Source: an uncultured Lachnospiraceae bacterium (GTDB lineage Bacteria; Bacillota; Clostridia; Lachnospirales; Lachnospiraceae). From it: a stretch of DNA of 39,213 nucleotides. The stretch covers positions 1 through 39,213 of the forward strand of contig CANRGP010000012.1 in assembly GCA_947630085.1 (NCBI GenBank), read 5' to 3'. Shown here piece after piece: positions 24,126 to 33,469 of the stretch (position 1 is the stretch's first letter; every line of letters starts with the position of its first letter). Below the pieces are notes generated by a model that was given only the letters and a program-made list of their open reading frames with translations, had not been told where the DNA came from and ran no database searches. The translations under genes were made by a program, and so were the position numbers.

Positions 24126-25469
24126 ATGACAACGAAGATACTGATGGTTTCCCTGGGATGCGACAAGAACCTGGTGGATGCGGAGAGGATGCTGGGATGT
24201 CTGCGGGAAGAAGGCTATGAATTCACCGACGACGAATCCCAGGCAGATGTGATCGTGGTGAATACCTGCTGCTTTATCGGGGACGCCAAGGAGGAGAGTG
24301 TGAATACCATTCTTTCCATGGCGCAGTGGAAACAGCAGGGACCCTGCCGCGCGCTCATCGTCACGGGATGCCTGGCGCAGCGCTACCGCAAGGAGATCGT
24401 TGACGAGATCCCGGAGGTGGACGCGGTTCTTGGGACCGCGTCCTACGAGAAGATCGCCGAGGCGGTCCGTATGGCCTGCGCGGGTGAACGGCTTCTCTGC
24501 TTTGACGATATCAACGGAACGTTTTCTCCGGGATCGCGCCGCATTGTTACCACGGGAGGCCATTATGCGTTTTTAAAGATCGCCGAGGGCTGTGACAAGA
24601 GATGCACCTACTGCATCATCCCCAGCCTTCGGGGCAGCTATCGGAGCGTTCCGATGGAGCAGCTTCTCGAGGAGGCCGGCCGGCTGGCGGACCAGGGGGT
24701 CCGGGAGCTGATCCTGGTCGCTCAGGAGACGACACTGTACGGCGTGGACCTCTACGGGGAGAAACGGCTTCCCCGCCTGCTCTCCGAACTGTGCCGGATA
24801 CCGGGGCTGCGCTGGATCCGGATCCAGTACTGTTATCCGGAGGAGATCACCGATGAACTGATCGACGTAATAGCGGCGGAGGAGAAGATATGCCACTATC
24901 TGGACATCCCCATCCAGCACGCCAGCGACCGTATCCTGAAACGGATGGGACGGAGAACCGACATGGACAGCCTGTGCGCGGTGATCCGAAGACTGCGGGA
25001 GAGGATCCCGGACATTGCCATCCGGACCACACTGATCTCCGGATTCCCGGGAGAGACGCCGGAGGACCACCGGATCCTTTTGGACTTTGTGGCCGAAATG
25101 CGGTTTGAAAGGCTCGGGGTCTTCGCTTACTCGAGGGAGGAGGACACCCCGGCGGCTTCGTTTCTGGAGCAGATCCCCGCAAGGACAAAGAATAAGCGGC
25201 GGGGAGAGATCATGAGGCTCCAGCAGAAGATCGCTTTCGAGAAGGGCAGAGAGATGACGGGCCGGATCCTGGATGTGATGATCGAAGGACGGGCCGCGGA
25301 TGAGGATGTGTATGTGGGACGGACCTATATGGATTCCCCGGGAGTCGACGGACTGATTTTCCTGAATACGGACGCGGATCTGATGTCCGGAGATTTTGTC
25401 CGGGTTCGGGTAACCGGCGCCGCAGAATATGATCTGATAGGAGAGATGTACGATGAATCTGCCGAATAA
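24126..25469 (+). CDS. rimO: Ribosomal protein S12 methylthiotransferase
   Basis: 447-aa radical SAM methylthiotransferase that modifies Asp of ribosomal protein S12. N-terminal UPF0004 domain with cluster cysteines C12, C48 and C82; radical SAM motif C156-x3-C160-x2-C163 (GCDKRCTYCIIP); C-terminal TRAM domain (~375-440). The SLGCDKNLVDAE start and the YCIIPxLRG motif separate RimO from MiaB. It begins 7 nt after rpoZ and overlaps pgsA by 17 nt. Confidence 0.95.
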   Translation: MTTKILMVSLGCDKNLVDAERMLGCLREEGYEFTDDESQADVIVVNTCCFIGDAKEESVNTILSMAQWKQQGPCRALIVTGCLAQRYRKEIVDEIPEVDAVLGTASYEKIAEAVRMACAGERLLCFDDINGTFSPGSRRIVTTGGHYAFLKIAEGCDKRCTYCIIPSLRGSYRSVPMEQLLEEAGRLADQGVRELILVAQETTLYGVDLYGEKRLPRLLSELCRIPGLRWIRIQYCYPEEITDELIDVIAAEEKICHYLDIPIQHASDRILKRMGRRTDMDSLCAVIRRLRERIPDIAIRTTLISGFPGETPEDHRILLDFVAEMRFERLGVFAYSREEDTPAASFLEQIPARTKNKRRGEIMRLQQKIAFEKGREMTGRILDVMIEGRAADEDVYVGRTYMDSPGVDGLIFLNTDADLMSGDFVRVRVTGAAEYDLIGEMYDESAE

Positions 25470-26034
25470 ACTGACGATATTTCGGGTGCTTCTTATCATT
25501 CCCTTCGTGCTCCTGCTGCTGGGAGGCTGCGGGAACTGGGGCTGGTTCAACAGCCTGTTCGGGGGGATCATGGAGTATGTGGACGGTATTGCGGCCGCTG
25601 TCTTTATTGTTGCCAGCCTTACGGATATGCTGGACGGAAAGATCGCCCGCAGATACAACCTGGTGACCAATTTCGGAAAATTTATGGATCCTCTTGCGGA
25701 CAAGCTTCTGGTTTGCTCCGCCCTGATCTGCCTTGTGGAGATGGGGAGACTGCCCGCATGGATGGTCATCGTCATCATCAGCCGCGAATTCATTATCAGC
25801 GGGTTCCGCCTGGTGGCCTCCGACAACGGAGTGGTGATCGCCGCCAGCTATTGGGGAAAATTCAAGACCACGTTTCAGATGATCGCGGTCATTCTCCTGA
25901 TCCTGGATATTGATTCGGCCCCGTTTCCGCTTCTGACAACCGTCTGCGTATGGGCCGCTTTGATCCTTACCGTAGTTTCTCTGGTGGATTATATTGTGAA
26001 AAATCATAAGGTACTTACGGGAGGTAGTATGTGA
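25453..26034 (+). CDS. pgsA: CDP-diacylglycerol--glycerol-3-phosphate 3-phosphatidyltransferase
   Basis: 193-aa integral membrane enzyme making phosphatidylglycerol-phosphate. CDP-alcohol phosphotransferase motif complete: D58-x2-D61-G62-x2-A65-R66-x8-G75-x3-D79-x3-D83. Several hydrophobic segments (12-27, 44-57, 95-115, 140-155, 160-185). The start MNLPNKLTIFRV is the usual family start. Overlaps rimO; cinA starts one nt after its stop. Confidence 0.95.
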   Translation: MNLPNKLTIFRVLLIIPFVLLLLGGCGNWGWFNSLFGGIMEYVDGIAAAVFIVASLTDMLDGKIARRYNLVTNFGKFMDPLADKLLVCSALICLVEMGRLPAWMVIVIISREFIISGFRLVASDNGVVIAASYWGKFKTTFQMIAVILLILDIDSAPFPLLTTVCVWAALILTVVSLVDYIVKNHKVLTGGSM

Positions 26035-26035
26035 T

Positions 26036-27301
26036 ATGGTTGCGGAACTGATCTCGGTGGGAACCGAACTTCTTCTGGGCGATATTGTCAATACCAACGC
26101 CGCTTTCCTTGCCCGGCAGTGCGCTGCGCTCGGACTTTCCGTTTATCATCAGTCGGTGGTCGGCGACAATGAGGAGCGGCTCGCGGAGGTGCTTTCGGAG
26201 GCGATGGAACGCTCCGACGTGGTGATCCTTTCCGGAGGGCTGGGGCCCACGGAGGATGATCTGACAAGGGAGACCTGCGCCAGGGTGATGGATATGCCGC
26301 TGGAGGAGGACGAACATACCCGCAGAAGGATCCGCGAGTATTTCTCCGGGACCTCCCAGAAGGAGATCCCCGAAAGCAACTGGCGCCAGGCGATGGTACC
26401 GCGCGGCGCGTCGGTTCTCGACAACGACAACGGAACCGCTCCGGGACTGATCCTGGAGAAGAACCATAAAATGCTCGTGCTGCTTCCCGGACCGCCCGCG
26501 GAGCTGATTCCCATGTTTCAGAAAAAGGCCGTTCCTTATCTGCGCCGCCTCCAGCCGGAGGTGATCCTGTCCCAGACCGTAAAACTGTGCGGGATCGGCG
26601 AGAGCAAAGCGGAGAGCCGGATACAGGACCTGATCGACGCGCAGACCAATCCCACCATAGCCACATATGCGGGGACCGGAGAAGTCCATCTTCGCCTTAC
26701 GGCGAAGGCGCGGGGGGCCGAGCAGGCGGAAAAGATGTTTAAACCGCTTATCAAGGAGATCCGGAAGCGTTTCGGCACGGCGGTCTATTCGCTGAAGGAG
26801 GAGGAAACGATGGAGATGGTCGTGGTCCGTCTCCTCAAAAAATACGAGCTTACGGTGACGACCGCGGAATCCTGCACCGGCGGTATGCTGGCGGCGCGGA
26901 TCGTAAATGTACCCGGTTCTTCCGAGGTCTTTTCCCAGGGACTGGTCACGTATTCCAACAAGTCCAAGCGAAGGCTTCTCGATGTGAACAAGGCGACCCT
27001 CAAGAAATATACCGCCGTCAGCAAGGAGACGGCAAGAGAGATGGCAATGGGAGGCGTTCTGGCTTCCGACGCGGACATCTGCGTCGCCGTCACGGGGATA
27101 GCCGGTCCGGACGGAGGGACAGAGGAGAAGCCGGTGGGACTGGTATATATCGCCTGCTGCATCCGGGAAAGCGTGGTTGTGGAGAAGCATCAGTTCCGGG
27201 GAAACCGGAGCAGGATCCGCGAGCTGGCGGTGATAAACGGGCTGGATCTGCTGCGGCGCTGCATCCTGGACCATTACGCGGGCGGCGGACACCACTCGTG
27301 A
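26036..27301 (+). CDS. cinA: CinA-family protein: molybdopterin-like domain plus nicotinamide-nucleotide amidase
   Basis: 421-aa two-domain protein. N-terminal MoCF-like domain (ELISVGTELLLGDIVNTN; SGGLGPTEDD at ~66-75) and C-terminal CinA/PncC domain from ~260 (TTAESCTGG; VTGIAGPDGGTEEKPVG). The C-terminal family hydrolyses NMN to nicotinate mononucleotide; the N-terminal family is an ADP-ribose or NAD-related pyrophosphatase. GGGAGG lies 6-11 nt upstream, inside the pgsA end. Full length. Confidence 0.93.
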   Translation: MVAELISVGTELLLGDIVNTNAAFLARQCAALGLSVYHQSVVGDNEERLAEVLSEAMERSDVVILSGGLGPTEDDLTRETCARVMDMPLEEDEHTRRRIREYFSGTSQKEIPESNWRQAMVPRGASVLDNDNGTAPGLILEKNHKMLVLLPGPPAELIPMFQKKAVPYLRRLQPEVILSQTVKLCGIGESKAESRIQDLIDAQTNPTIATYAGTGEVHLRLTAKARGAEQAEKMFKPLIKEIRKRFGTAVYSLKEEETMEMVVVRLLKKYELTVTTAESCTGGMLAARIVNVPGSSEVFSQGLVTYSNKSKRRLLDVNKATLKKYTAVSKETAREMAMGGVLASDADICVAVTGIAGPDGGTEEKPVGLVYIACCIRESVVVEKHQFRGNRSRIRELAVINGLDLLRRCILDHYAGGGHHS

Positions 27302-27351
27302 CCCGCACTGCCGCAGGCGGAACGCAAAAATGAGTGACGGAGGGGAGAAAT

Positions 27352-28626
27352 TTGGAAAGCCGTGAGAGGAAAAGACTGCTTTCAGCCGTATATACCTATG
27401 GATTTGCCAGACTGGTGCTGAATTATTATTCATTTTGTGAAATGATGGGAGAAGATGCGGAGCTGGCCGACCGGATCCGGACGATGGGGGATGCGTTTGG
27501 CGCACTGGCGGACGGATTTCTGGAGGGCTCGCCAAAGACCGAGGAGATCGATCTTCTCCGCCGGGAAAACGCTTCCGAAATGGAGATCCTTACGGCGTAT
27601 GCGGACTGTCTTTCCATTTTTGAGTATGTGCTGAACCGGATGGAGAGGCGCTTTGTCAAAAAAGATCCGCCGCCCTGCGAACCGGAAACGCTCGCGGAAA
27701 TGGTGGCGGATCTTCTGACGGACAGCGAGGCGGGGGCCGTTCCGGGGGAGATCCTCCGGGACATTGCCGGACAGCTTCCTGTCCGGTACACGAAGCGCAA
27801 ATTCTGTGAAATGGTTTCCGAGAGACTTAAGATCTACACGGGGATCGAGAAAGAAAGCTTCCGAAACGTGCTGTATATGCTCCGGACGGCCGCGACGCTT
27901 CAGCGGCCGGAGGGAATGAAGGAGGCCCAGCCGGAGCTCTATGAGTCTCTGCGCCGCCTGGAGGAAGCGGATTATCAGAATCCGGACGAGGCCGCTTTCC
28001 GACGGCTCACAGATGAACTGGATAAGGCCGCATCCCTGCTGTACCGGAAAATGGATATCCGTCAGATCTATCAGAATATGATCGACGATCTGTATGTGCT
28101 CTTCCTCAGCCGCGGGGAAGTCATTGTCGACGCGCAGAGGGACCAGACGCTGCGCGGTCTCCTTGCCGGGATCCGAAGCCTGTTTTCAAAGGGATCCGGA
28201 GCCGGGATCGACGCGGAGATCACATTGGGCCTGAGCGAAATTGAGGGCGTTCAGGAAGCGGCTTTATCACACATTCATTTCCGGGAGGACGAGACGGATC
28301 CCGATCTGCGCATGATAGAAAAGCTTCTCTCCGGAAGCCCGTTTGTCTCTCTGGATGAGAAGAGGGGAGAAAGCGCCCAGGCCGAACTTTCGTGGATCGA
28401 AGAGGAAACGGAAGGGTTTCTGGATGAGCTTATGCAGTTTCTGGATGGAAAGCCGCGGCCGGTGATCCGCGCGATTATGGCGGCGGTATTCGCCCAGCTT
28501 CCGGCGGCGTTTAACAGCATCAGCGAGGCGCGGGAGTATATTGAGGATTCGCTTCTTTCCTGCGTGGATTTTGCGGAGAGGGAAGCCAGCATAGAGCTTA
28601 TATACGACCAGCTGTTTGAAACATGA
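27352..28626 (+). CDS. Unknown conserved-looking helical protein
   Basis: Not recognised. 424 aa from a TTG start at 27352, chosen because GGAGGGG lies at 27339-27345; the GTG at 27334 overlaps that site. The product is almost wholly helical, acidic, with no signal peptide, TM segment or catalytic motif visible. It contains ESRERKRLLSAVYTYGFARL at the start and MDIRQIYQNMIDDLYVLF near the middle. It follows cinA by 50 nt and precedes another unknown gene and the DUF2953-gerW pair, so a sporulation or membrane-linked role is possible. Confidence 0.8.
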   Translation: MESRERKRLLSAVYTYGFARLVLNYYSFCEMMGEDAELADRIRTMGDAFGALADGFLEGSPKTEEIDLLRRENASEMEILTAYADCLSIFEYVLNRMERRFVKKDPPPCEPETLAEMVADLLTDSEAGAVPGEILRDIAGQLPVRYTKRKFCEMVSERLKIYTGIEKESFRNVLYMLRTAATLQRPEGMKEAQPELYESLRRLEEADYQNPDEAAFRRLTDELDKAASLLYRKMDIRQIYQNMIDDLYVLFLSRGEVIVDAQRDQTLRGLLAGIRSLFSKGSGAGIDAEITLGLSEIEGVQEAALSHIHFREDETDPDLRMIEKLLSGSPFVSLDEKRGESAQAELSWIEEETEGFLDELMQFLDGKPRPVIRAIMAAVFAQLPAAFNSISEAREYIEDSLLSCVDFAEREASIELIYDQLFET

Positions 28627-28656
28627 TGACTGTGGCTCGGACGAAGGAGATGCGAA

Positions 28657-28977
28657 ATGATCTGGTATGACCGCCTTTATATGGGAGGAAAAGCGAAGAG
28701 GCTCCGCTATTCCATTATCCGGGATATCCGGAACAATAAGTTCCGGCCCGGACTCTATGTGATTACGCCCCCCTCCAACGGGAATAATATACTTGACATT
28801 TATCCTTCTTCCGTTTTCTGCAGGAATGAAATGGGGGAGCAGCAGAGGATGATCCTGGGGATCGCCCTCGGATACGGGGAGGCCGTCAGGCTTGCCGCGC
28901 GGATCGTGGACGAGATGTACCGGGCGACGGGAAATTTTGATCTGGCGGCATTTCTCGGAACAGATCGTGTCGGGTGA
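28657..28977 (+). CDS. Unknown 106-aa protein
   Basis: Not recognised. Starts MIWYDRLYMGGKAKR with AAGGAG upstream, 30 nt after the preceding gene. It has a short surface-like motif region (PGLYVITPPSNGNNILDIYPSS) and a helical second half (ILGIALGYGEAVRLAARIVDEMY). No membrane segment. The next gene begins 6 nt later, so it belongs to the same transcript as DUF2953-gerW. Confidence 0.78.
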   Translation: MIWYDRLYMGGKAKRLRYSIIRDIRNNKFRPGLYVITPPSNGNNILDIYPSSVFCRNEMGEQQRMILGIALGYGEAVRLAARIVDEMYRATGNFDLAAFLGTDRVG

Positions 28978-28983
28978 GGTAAG

Positions 28984-30027
28984 ATGCTGCATATTATTTT
29001 GCTGATATTGAAAATCATAGGGATCGCAATACTTGTCGTTTTGGGGACGGTCCTGGTGCTTCTGGCGCTGGCGCTTTTGGTCCCGGTCCGCTACCGTCTG
29101 CTGGGAAATTATTATGGGAAGGCGGGCGGCGATCTCCGGCTCACATGGCTCCTGCATTCTGTCTCGGTACTCGTTACATACGACGGCGGTACGGATACCA
29201 TTGTCAGGATCTTCGGGATCCGTCTGCCGAAGAAACGAAAGGACCGGACGGAAGAGGACGAAGACGAACAGGAGACCGCCGGAGAGCCGGAGGAGGAAAA
29301 GCAGCCGGGAGATGCGGCCGGCGGCAGTCCGGAAGAGGAGGTCGGCGCCGGATACGGGAGTGAAGAAGAGGATCAGACGGTTCTGGCCCAGTCAGCGGAT
29401 GCTTCCTTTTCGGATATCTCCGGGGAGGCCAGCTCCGGTGAGGTCATCTCCGGTGAGGCCGGAGGCGGTGAATCTTCGGACGAGGGAACGGATATTTCTC
29501 TCATCCCTCCCGTCGGGGAGGATGAAGAAGAAACGGAAACGGCGGCTCCCGGCGCCGGCGCGGAGGATGGCGGGAACGGGATTTTTGAAAAAATACGGTA
29601 TCTATTTTCGTCCGTCTGTGATAAACTGAAGCTGGCGGACCGCAAACGGAGACAGATCCTGGAGCTTCTGGAGGATCCCGTCAATCAGGAAACGATCCGG
29701 TTTGTCTGGGAAAAGGTCCTGGCCCTTATCAGGCACATCCTTCCTGTCAGGGCCCGGGGCACGATCCGGCTGGGCTTTGACGATCCGGCGACCACGGGCA
29801 GCGTCCTCGCCGCCTGCAGCGTCTTTTATGCGATGTACGGGGACGGAATCACATGGATACCCGAATTTCAGGAAAGCGTTCTGGAAGGGGAGCTGGACCT
29901 GAAGGGGCGCGTCCGCCTGGGAACGGTGCTCTGGCTGGCTGCCCGGGTCCTTCTGAACAGGAATTTTCGGGTAATGCTTAAGAAGATAAAGAAGATTAGA
30001 GCAAACGGAGGTATGGAAAATGGCTGA
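28984..30027 (+). CDS. DUF2953 domain-containing membrane protein (YtfI-like)
   Basis: 347 aa. N-terminal TM segment at ~5-33 followed by PVRYRL, the typical DUF2953 start. Second conserved part at ~195-347 (LEDPVNQETIRFVWEKVL; RARGTIRLGFDDPATTGSVLA). Between them is an unusually long acidic, low-complexity stretch (~88-190) with SGEASSGEVISGEAGGG repeats. It overlaps gerW by 8 nt; the same pair (ytfI-ytfJ) exists in Bacillus, where the product is sporulation-linked. Confidence 0.85.
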   Translation: MLHIILLILKIIGIAILVVLGTVLVLLALALLVPVRYRLLGNYYGKAGGDLRLTWLLHSVSVLVTYDGGTDTIVRIFGIRLPKKRKDRTEEDEDEQETAGEPEEEKQPGDAAGGSPEEEVGAGYGSEEEDQTVLAQSADASFSDISGEASSGEVISGEAGGGESSDEGTDISLIPPVGEDEEETETAAPGAGAEDGGNGIFEKIRYLFSSVCDKLKLADRKRRQILELLEDPVNQETIRFVWEKVLALIRHILPVRARGTIRLGFDDPATTGSVLAACSVFYAMYGDGITWIPEFQESVLEGELDLKGRVRLGTVLWLAARVLLNRNFRVMLKKIKKIRANGGMENG

Positions 30028-30436
30028 TAACAGCAAGCAGATCGCGGCTTCGATCGACGCTCTGTTTCAGGGGATCGACAAACTGGTGACGACCAAGACC
30101 GTGGTGGGAGATGCGGTCCGGGTGGACGGCGCGATCATTCTTCCCCTGATGGATGTTTCATGCGGTATGGCGGCAGGGGCTTTTGACGCCAACGCCAAGA
30201 CGCGGGGCGCAGGCGGCATGAGCGCCAGGATGAGCCCCAGCGCGATACTGGTCATACAGAACGGCTCTACCAGACTCGTTAATATCAAGAACCAGAATAC
30301 GGTCAACAAGGTGCTTGATATGATCCCGGATCTGGTGAACCGCTTTTCATCCGGGAAGGTCAGCGTGGGAGAACCGATCTCTCCGGAAGCGGTGAAAGCC
30401 GCGGAGGAAATGGCATCCGGCTCTGACGGGCAGTGA
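30020..30436 (+). CDS. gerW: GerW family sporulation protein (YtfJ)
   Basis: 138 aa with the family pattern: SIDALFQGIDKLVTTKTVVGD, then Gly-rich GMAAGAFDANAKTRGAGGM and SPSAILVIQNGSTRLV. GerW is made in the forespore and needed for normal germination. It overlaps the DUF2953 gene. Indicates a spore-forming host. Confidence 0.92.
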   Translation: MADNSKQIAASIDALFQGIDKLVTTKTVVGDAVRVDGAIILPLMDVSCGMAAGAFDANAKTRGAGGMSARMSPSAILVIQNGSTRLVNIKNQNTVNKVLDMIPDLVNRFSSGKVSVGEPISPEAVKAAEEMASGSDGQ

Positions 30437-30535
30437 GATGTCATAGGAATACCTCCCTTCGCATATGTTTAGAACAGGTACCGGACAGGAGAATATGTCT
30501 GCATATTTTCCGCGCGGGAATACGGGAGGGCGGGT

Positions 30536-30676
30536 ATGAAACGAGTGTGCGGGCTGATCATGTTCTGCTTCGGGGCGGGGATGGCCGTGAAGGTCCTGAT
30601 CCCCACATCCCTGGTCCTTTTGATTATCATCGCCTCTCTGATGATACTCGGCTACAACCTGTTCTGTCATTGCTAG
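30536..30676 (+). CDS. 46-aa hydrophobic membrane protein
   Basis: MKRVCGLIMFCFGAGMAVKV ... NLFCHC-stop. Two hydrophobic segments (~6-19 and 22-40). GGGAGGGCGGGT directly before the ATG is a good ribosome binding site. It lies between gerW and an L,D-transpeptidase-like gene. Function unknown; the size and place suggest a small sporulation or envelope protein. Confidence 0.7.
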   Translation: MKRVCGLIMFCFGAGMAVKVLIPTSLVLLIIIASLMILGYNLFCHC

Positions 30677-30698
30677 ATGAAAGAAAGAGACGGCACAT

Positions 30699-31472
30699 AT
30701 GAAAAAGCGGATGTTTTGGATGTTTTGTGCGGCGGCTCTTGCCCTGCTGCCGGCAGCGCATACGCGGGCGTCGGAGATAACCGCCATGGGGCCCGGATGC
30801 GCCTATCTGACAGAACCTTCTTTTGACGTGGAGCGTTTTGCCGTTCCGCCGGAAGCGGGCGGCCTTGTCGTGGTTCAGGGAACCATAGGAAGCCGCTGCC
30901 GCGTATTTGCCTATGAGAGAACCGAAGAGGGCTGGACGGAAGTCTTTGCCGTCAACGGTTTCGTGGGCTACGGCGGGCTGAGCAATCATCGGACCGTCGG
31001 GGACAATACGACTCCGATCGGTTTATTTGAGATGAATACGCCCTTCGGGCAGGAGGCGGCCCTGGATGGCTTCCCCTCGGAATATATCCAGGTGGATTCG
31101 CGCTACGTCTGGACCGATGACACCAACGCTCTGGTGGCGGATCCCGACAGGGAGGGCGAGCACGTGGGGACGGATGCCTATGATGTGGTGTATGATTATG
31201 CCATCGATATGGGCTTTAACAAAAACGCCATAGCCGGAAACGGTTCGGCCCTGTTTATCCACTGTGAAGAGGAAAACGACGACGGAACCCACGGATGCGT
31301 GGCGATCCCCCGGGAGCAGATGATCCGTCTTATGCGGCTTTACGGAACGTACGGGGACGGAAGGCTGTATATTGCCGTCGCCCCGGCAGGGCATTTTGAA
31401 GGAGTTTATGAGTCCCTGGGGGACAACCTGGGGCTGTCGCCGGACGGAGACTTCGGCCAGACGCGGTCCTGA
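30699..31472 (+). CDS. Secreted L,D-transpeptidase family (YkuD-like) protein
   Basis: 257 aa. Signal peptide (MKKRMFWMFCAAALALLPAA, cleavage near residue 25). The catalytic region has IHCEEENDDGTHGCVAIP: the His and the (S/T)HGC(V/I) motif with nucleophile Cys are those of YkuD L,D-transpeptidases. Such enzymes make 3-3 peptidoglycan crosslinks or attach proteins; some Clostridia homologues act only as carboxypeptidases or on spore cortex. It starts 22 nt after the 46-aa gene. A short GC hairpin (31476-31490) follows. Confidence 0.82.
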   Translation: MKKRMFWMFCAAALALLPAAHTRASEITAMGPGCAYLTEPSFDVERFAVPPEAGGLVVVQGTIGSRCRVFAYERTEEGWTEVFAVNGFVGYGGLSNHRTVGDNTTPIGLFEMNTPFGQEAALDGFPSEYIQVDSRYVWTDDTNALVADPDREGEHVGTDAYDVVYDYAIDMGFNKNAIAGNGSALFIHCEEENDDGTHGCVAIPREQMIRLMRLYGTYGDGRLYIAVAPAGHFEGVYESLGDNLGLSPDGDFGQTRS

Positions 31473-31551
31473 TCTTCCCGCTTTGCGGGATTGTTAGAAT
31501 AATCGGCCTTTCCTGCCTAATATATTTATGAAAAAGGCAGAAGGTCGTCAT

Positions 31552-32706
31552 ATGGAGATCTATGTAGTCCGGCCAAATGATACCATTGACATCATCGCCG
31601 CCCAGAGCGGCACGGACACCGAATCCATCATTTACACCAATCAGCTGGTTTATCCATACAGGCTTGCCGTCGGGCAGGCCCTGCTTTTGTCTCCGGGAAC
31701 CGGGAGAGGCGGCAATTCTTCGAGCATCGGCGGAGACATGAGGAGAACGGTCTGCAGCGGAGGATACGCCTATCCGTTTATTTCCCGCTGGGTCCTGGAA
31801 CAGACGCTTCCGTATCTTACGGATATCTCGGTATTTTCCTACGGGTTTACCGTGAACGGGGACCTGATCCCGCCCGCGGTCGACGACGTCTGGATGGTAC
31901 AGGAAGCGCTTCGCTACGGCGTGATGCCGACGCTTACCCTGACGCCGCTTGGGGCGGACGGCAGATTCAACAACAATCTGGTTTCCGTGCTGATGAAGCA
32001 GAAGGATGTGCAGACGGCGCTGCTGCGCAATCTGGTCCGTATCCTTGCGGAAAAAGGATATCAGTGCGTTAATTTTGATTTTGAGTATATCCTGGCGGAG
32101 GATCGGGACGCCTATACGGAATTTGTCGGACGGGCGGCAAGGCTTTTGAATCAGTTCGAGTATCAGGTCTCCGTGGCCCTGGTACCGAAGGTTTCGGACA
32201 GCCAGCCGGGCCTGCTCTATGAAGGAATGGACTACGCGGGCCTGGGCCAGGCGGCCAACTGGGTGTTCCTTATGACCTATGAATGGGGGTATACGTACGG
32301 TCCGCCCATGGCGGTGGCCCCGATCAACCAGGTGAGGAGGGTGGTGGAATATGCCCTGAGCCGCATCCCCGCCGAACGGATCAGCCTGGGGGTCCCCAAC
32401 TATGGTTACGACTGGCCGCTCCCCTTTGTGCAGGGGACTACAAAGGCTGTCACGCTCGGAAACGTGGAAGCGGTACAGACCGCCATTTTTTACGGATCGG
32501 AGATCCTGTTTGATGAAACGGCGCAGTCGCCCTACTATTTTTACTGGCAGTACGGCATCCGGCATGAGGTATGGTTTGAGGATGTGAGAAGCTACGCTTC
32601 CAAATTCCAGCTGGTGGAGGAGTACGGCCTGAAGGGAATGGGCGTATGGCAGCTTATGCAGCTCTTTCGGGCCGGATGGGAGCTCTTTTCCACGCTTTTC
32701 CGGTGA
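31552..32706 (+). CDS. LysM + glycoside hydrolase family 18 protein (SleL/YaaH-like)
   Basis: 384 aa. The start at 31552 (MEIYVVRPNDTIDIIA) is the usual first residue of a LysM module, which ends near 45; the in-frame ATG at 31528 has no better ribosome binding site. GH18 domain from ~60, with the catalytic signature as FDFEYI (D-x-D-x-E pattern, Glu proton donor) at ~175. The family includes spore cortex N-acetylglucosaminidases (SleL) that act in germination. Without signal peptide, as in SleL. The neighbouring L,D-transpeptidase and gerW genes suit a spore-wall role. Confidence 0.86.
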   Translation: MEIYVVRPNDTIDIIAAQSGTDTESIIYTNQLVYPYRLAVGQALLLSPGTGRGGNSSSIGGDMRRTVCSGGYAYPFISRWVLEQTLPYLTDISVFSYGFTVNGDLIPPAVDDVWMVQEALRYGVMPTLTLTPLGADGRFNNNLVSVLMKQKDVQTALLRNLVRILAEKGYQCVNFDFEYILAEDRDAYTEFVGRAARLLNQFEYQVSVALVPKVSDSQPGLLYEGMDYAGLGQAANWVFLMTYEWGYTYGPPMAVAPINQVRRVVEYALSRIPAERISLGVPNYGYDWPLPFVQGTTKAVTLGNVEAVQTAIFYGSEILFDETAQSPYYFYWQYGIRHEVWFEDVRSYASKFQLVEEYGLKGMGVWQLMQLFRAGWELFSTLFR

Positions 32707-32749
32707 TTGCCGTATTTTTCAAGCATATAAAATAAATCTCGCTCCGTAC

Positions 32750-32778
32750 TTGCAAAATTTCCCCGGAACGATTATCAT
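32750..32778 (+). promoter_or_regulatory. Candidate promoter of the HD-domain gene and aspartate kinase
   Basis: TTGCAA (32750-32755), 17-nt spacer, TATCAT (32773-32778), about 100 nt before the start at 32876. Confidence 0.55.
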
Positions 32779-32875
32779 ATACAGAGAACTGCTTTCCGGC
32801 GGCAAAAAGGGATACCGCTTTCGATCCTATGACCGGGGAAGCGGCTTCGGGATTCAGCAGACAGGAGGCAAGAGG

Positions 32876-33469
32876 ATGCGGTGCGATTTGACAAGACAGC
32901 AGGCGTTTGACCTGCTGAGAACCTACAACCGGGAGCCGTTCCATATCCGTCACGCGCTCACCGTGGAAGCGGTCATGCGCTGGTATGCGAGGGAACTGGG
33001 GTACGGGGAAGATGAAGAATACTGGGGACAGGTAGGACTGCTTCATGATATCGACTTTGAACAGTTTCCCGAGCAGCACTGTAAAAAGGCCCCGGAGCTT
33101 TTGCGGCCGGCCGGAGTCGGAGAGGACATGATCCGCTCCATATGCAGTCACGGATGCGGGATCTGCTGTGATGTAGAGCCCGCGTGCGAGATGGAGAACG
33201 TCCTGTTCGCCGCGGACGAGCTTACGGGTCTTATCGGCGCCGCCGCCCTTATGAGACCATCCAAAAGCGTGGCGGATATGGAGGTTTCCAGCCTGAAGAA
33301 AAAATTTAAGGACAAGAAATTTGCGGCCGGCTGTTCCAGGGACGTGATCCGCACGGGAGCGGAGCGGCTGGGATGGACGCTGGACGAGCTGATGGAACGG
33401 ACGATCCTTGCCATGCGCTCCAGCGAGCAGAAAATTACGGAAGAGATGGGAGAACGATTCAATGATTAA
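32876..33469 (+). CDS. HD domain metal-dependent hydrolase
   Basis: 197 aa; start 32876 chosen for ACAGGAGG 7-14 nt upstream. HD motif residues H26 (RHALTVEAVM) and H57-D58 (GLLHDIDFE), as in HDIG/HDOD-type phosphohydrolases. A Cys/His-rich stretch (SHGCGICC at ~88-95) is unusual. The substrate cannot be told. It overlaps the aspartate kinase start by 8 nt. Confidence 0.85.
   Translation: MRCDLTRQQAFDLLRTYNREPFHIRHALTVEAVMRWYARELGYGEDEEYWGQVGLLHDIDFEQFPEQHCKKAPELLRPAGVGEDMIRSICSHGCGICCDVEPACEMENVLFAADELTGLIGAAALMRPSKSVADMEVSSLKKKFKDKKFAAGCSRDVIRTGAERLGWTLDELMERTILAMRSSEQKITEEMGERFND

Noticed and set aside
24573-25826. 417-aa open frame on - opposite rimO and pgsA
   Set aside because: Antisense shadow of two conserved genes.
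26015-27535. 506-aa open frame on - opposite cinA
   Set aside because: Shadow of CinA; no recognisable domain and low-complexity residue runs.
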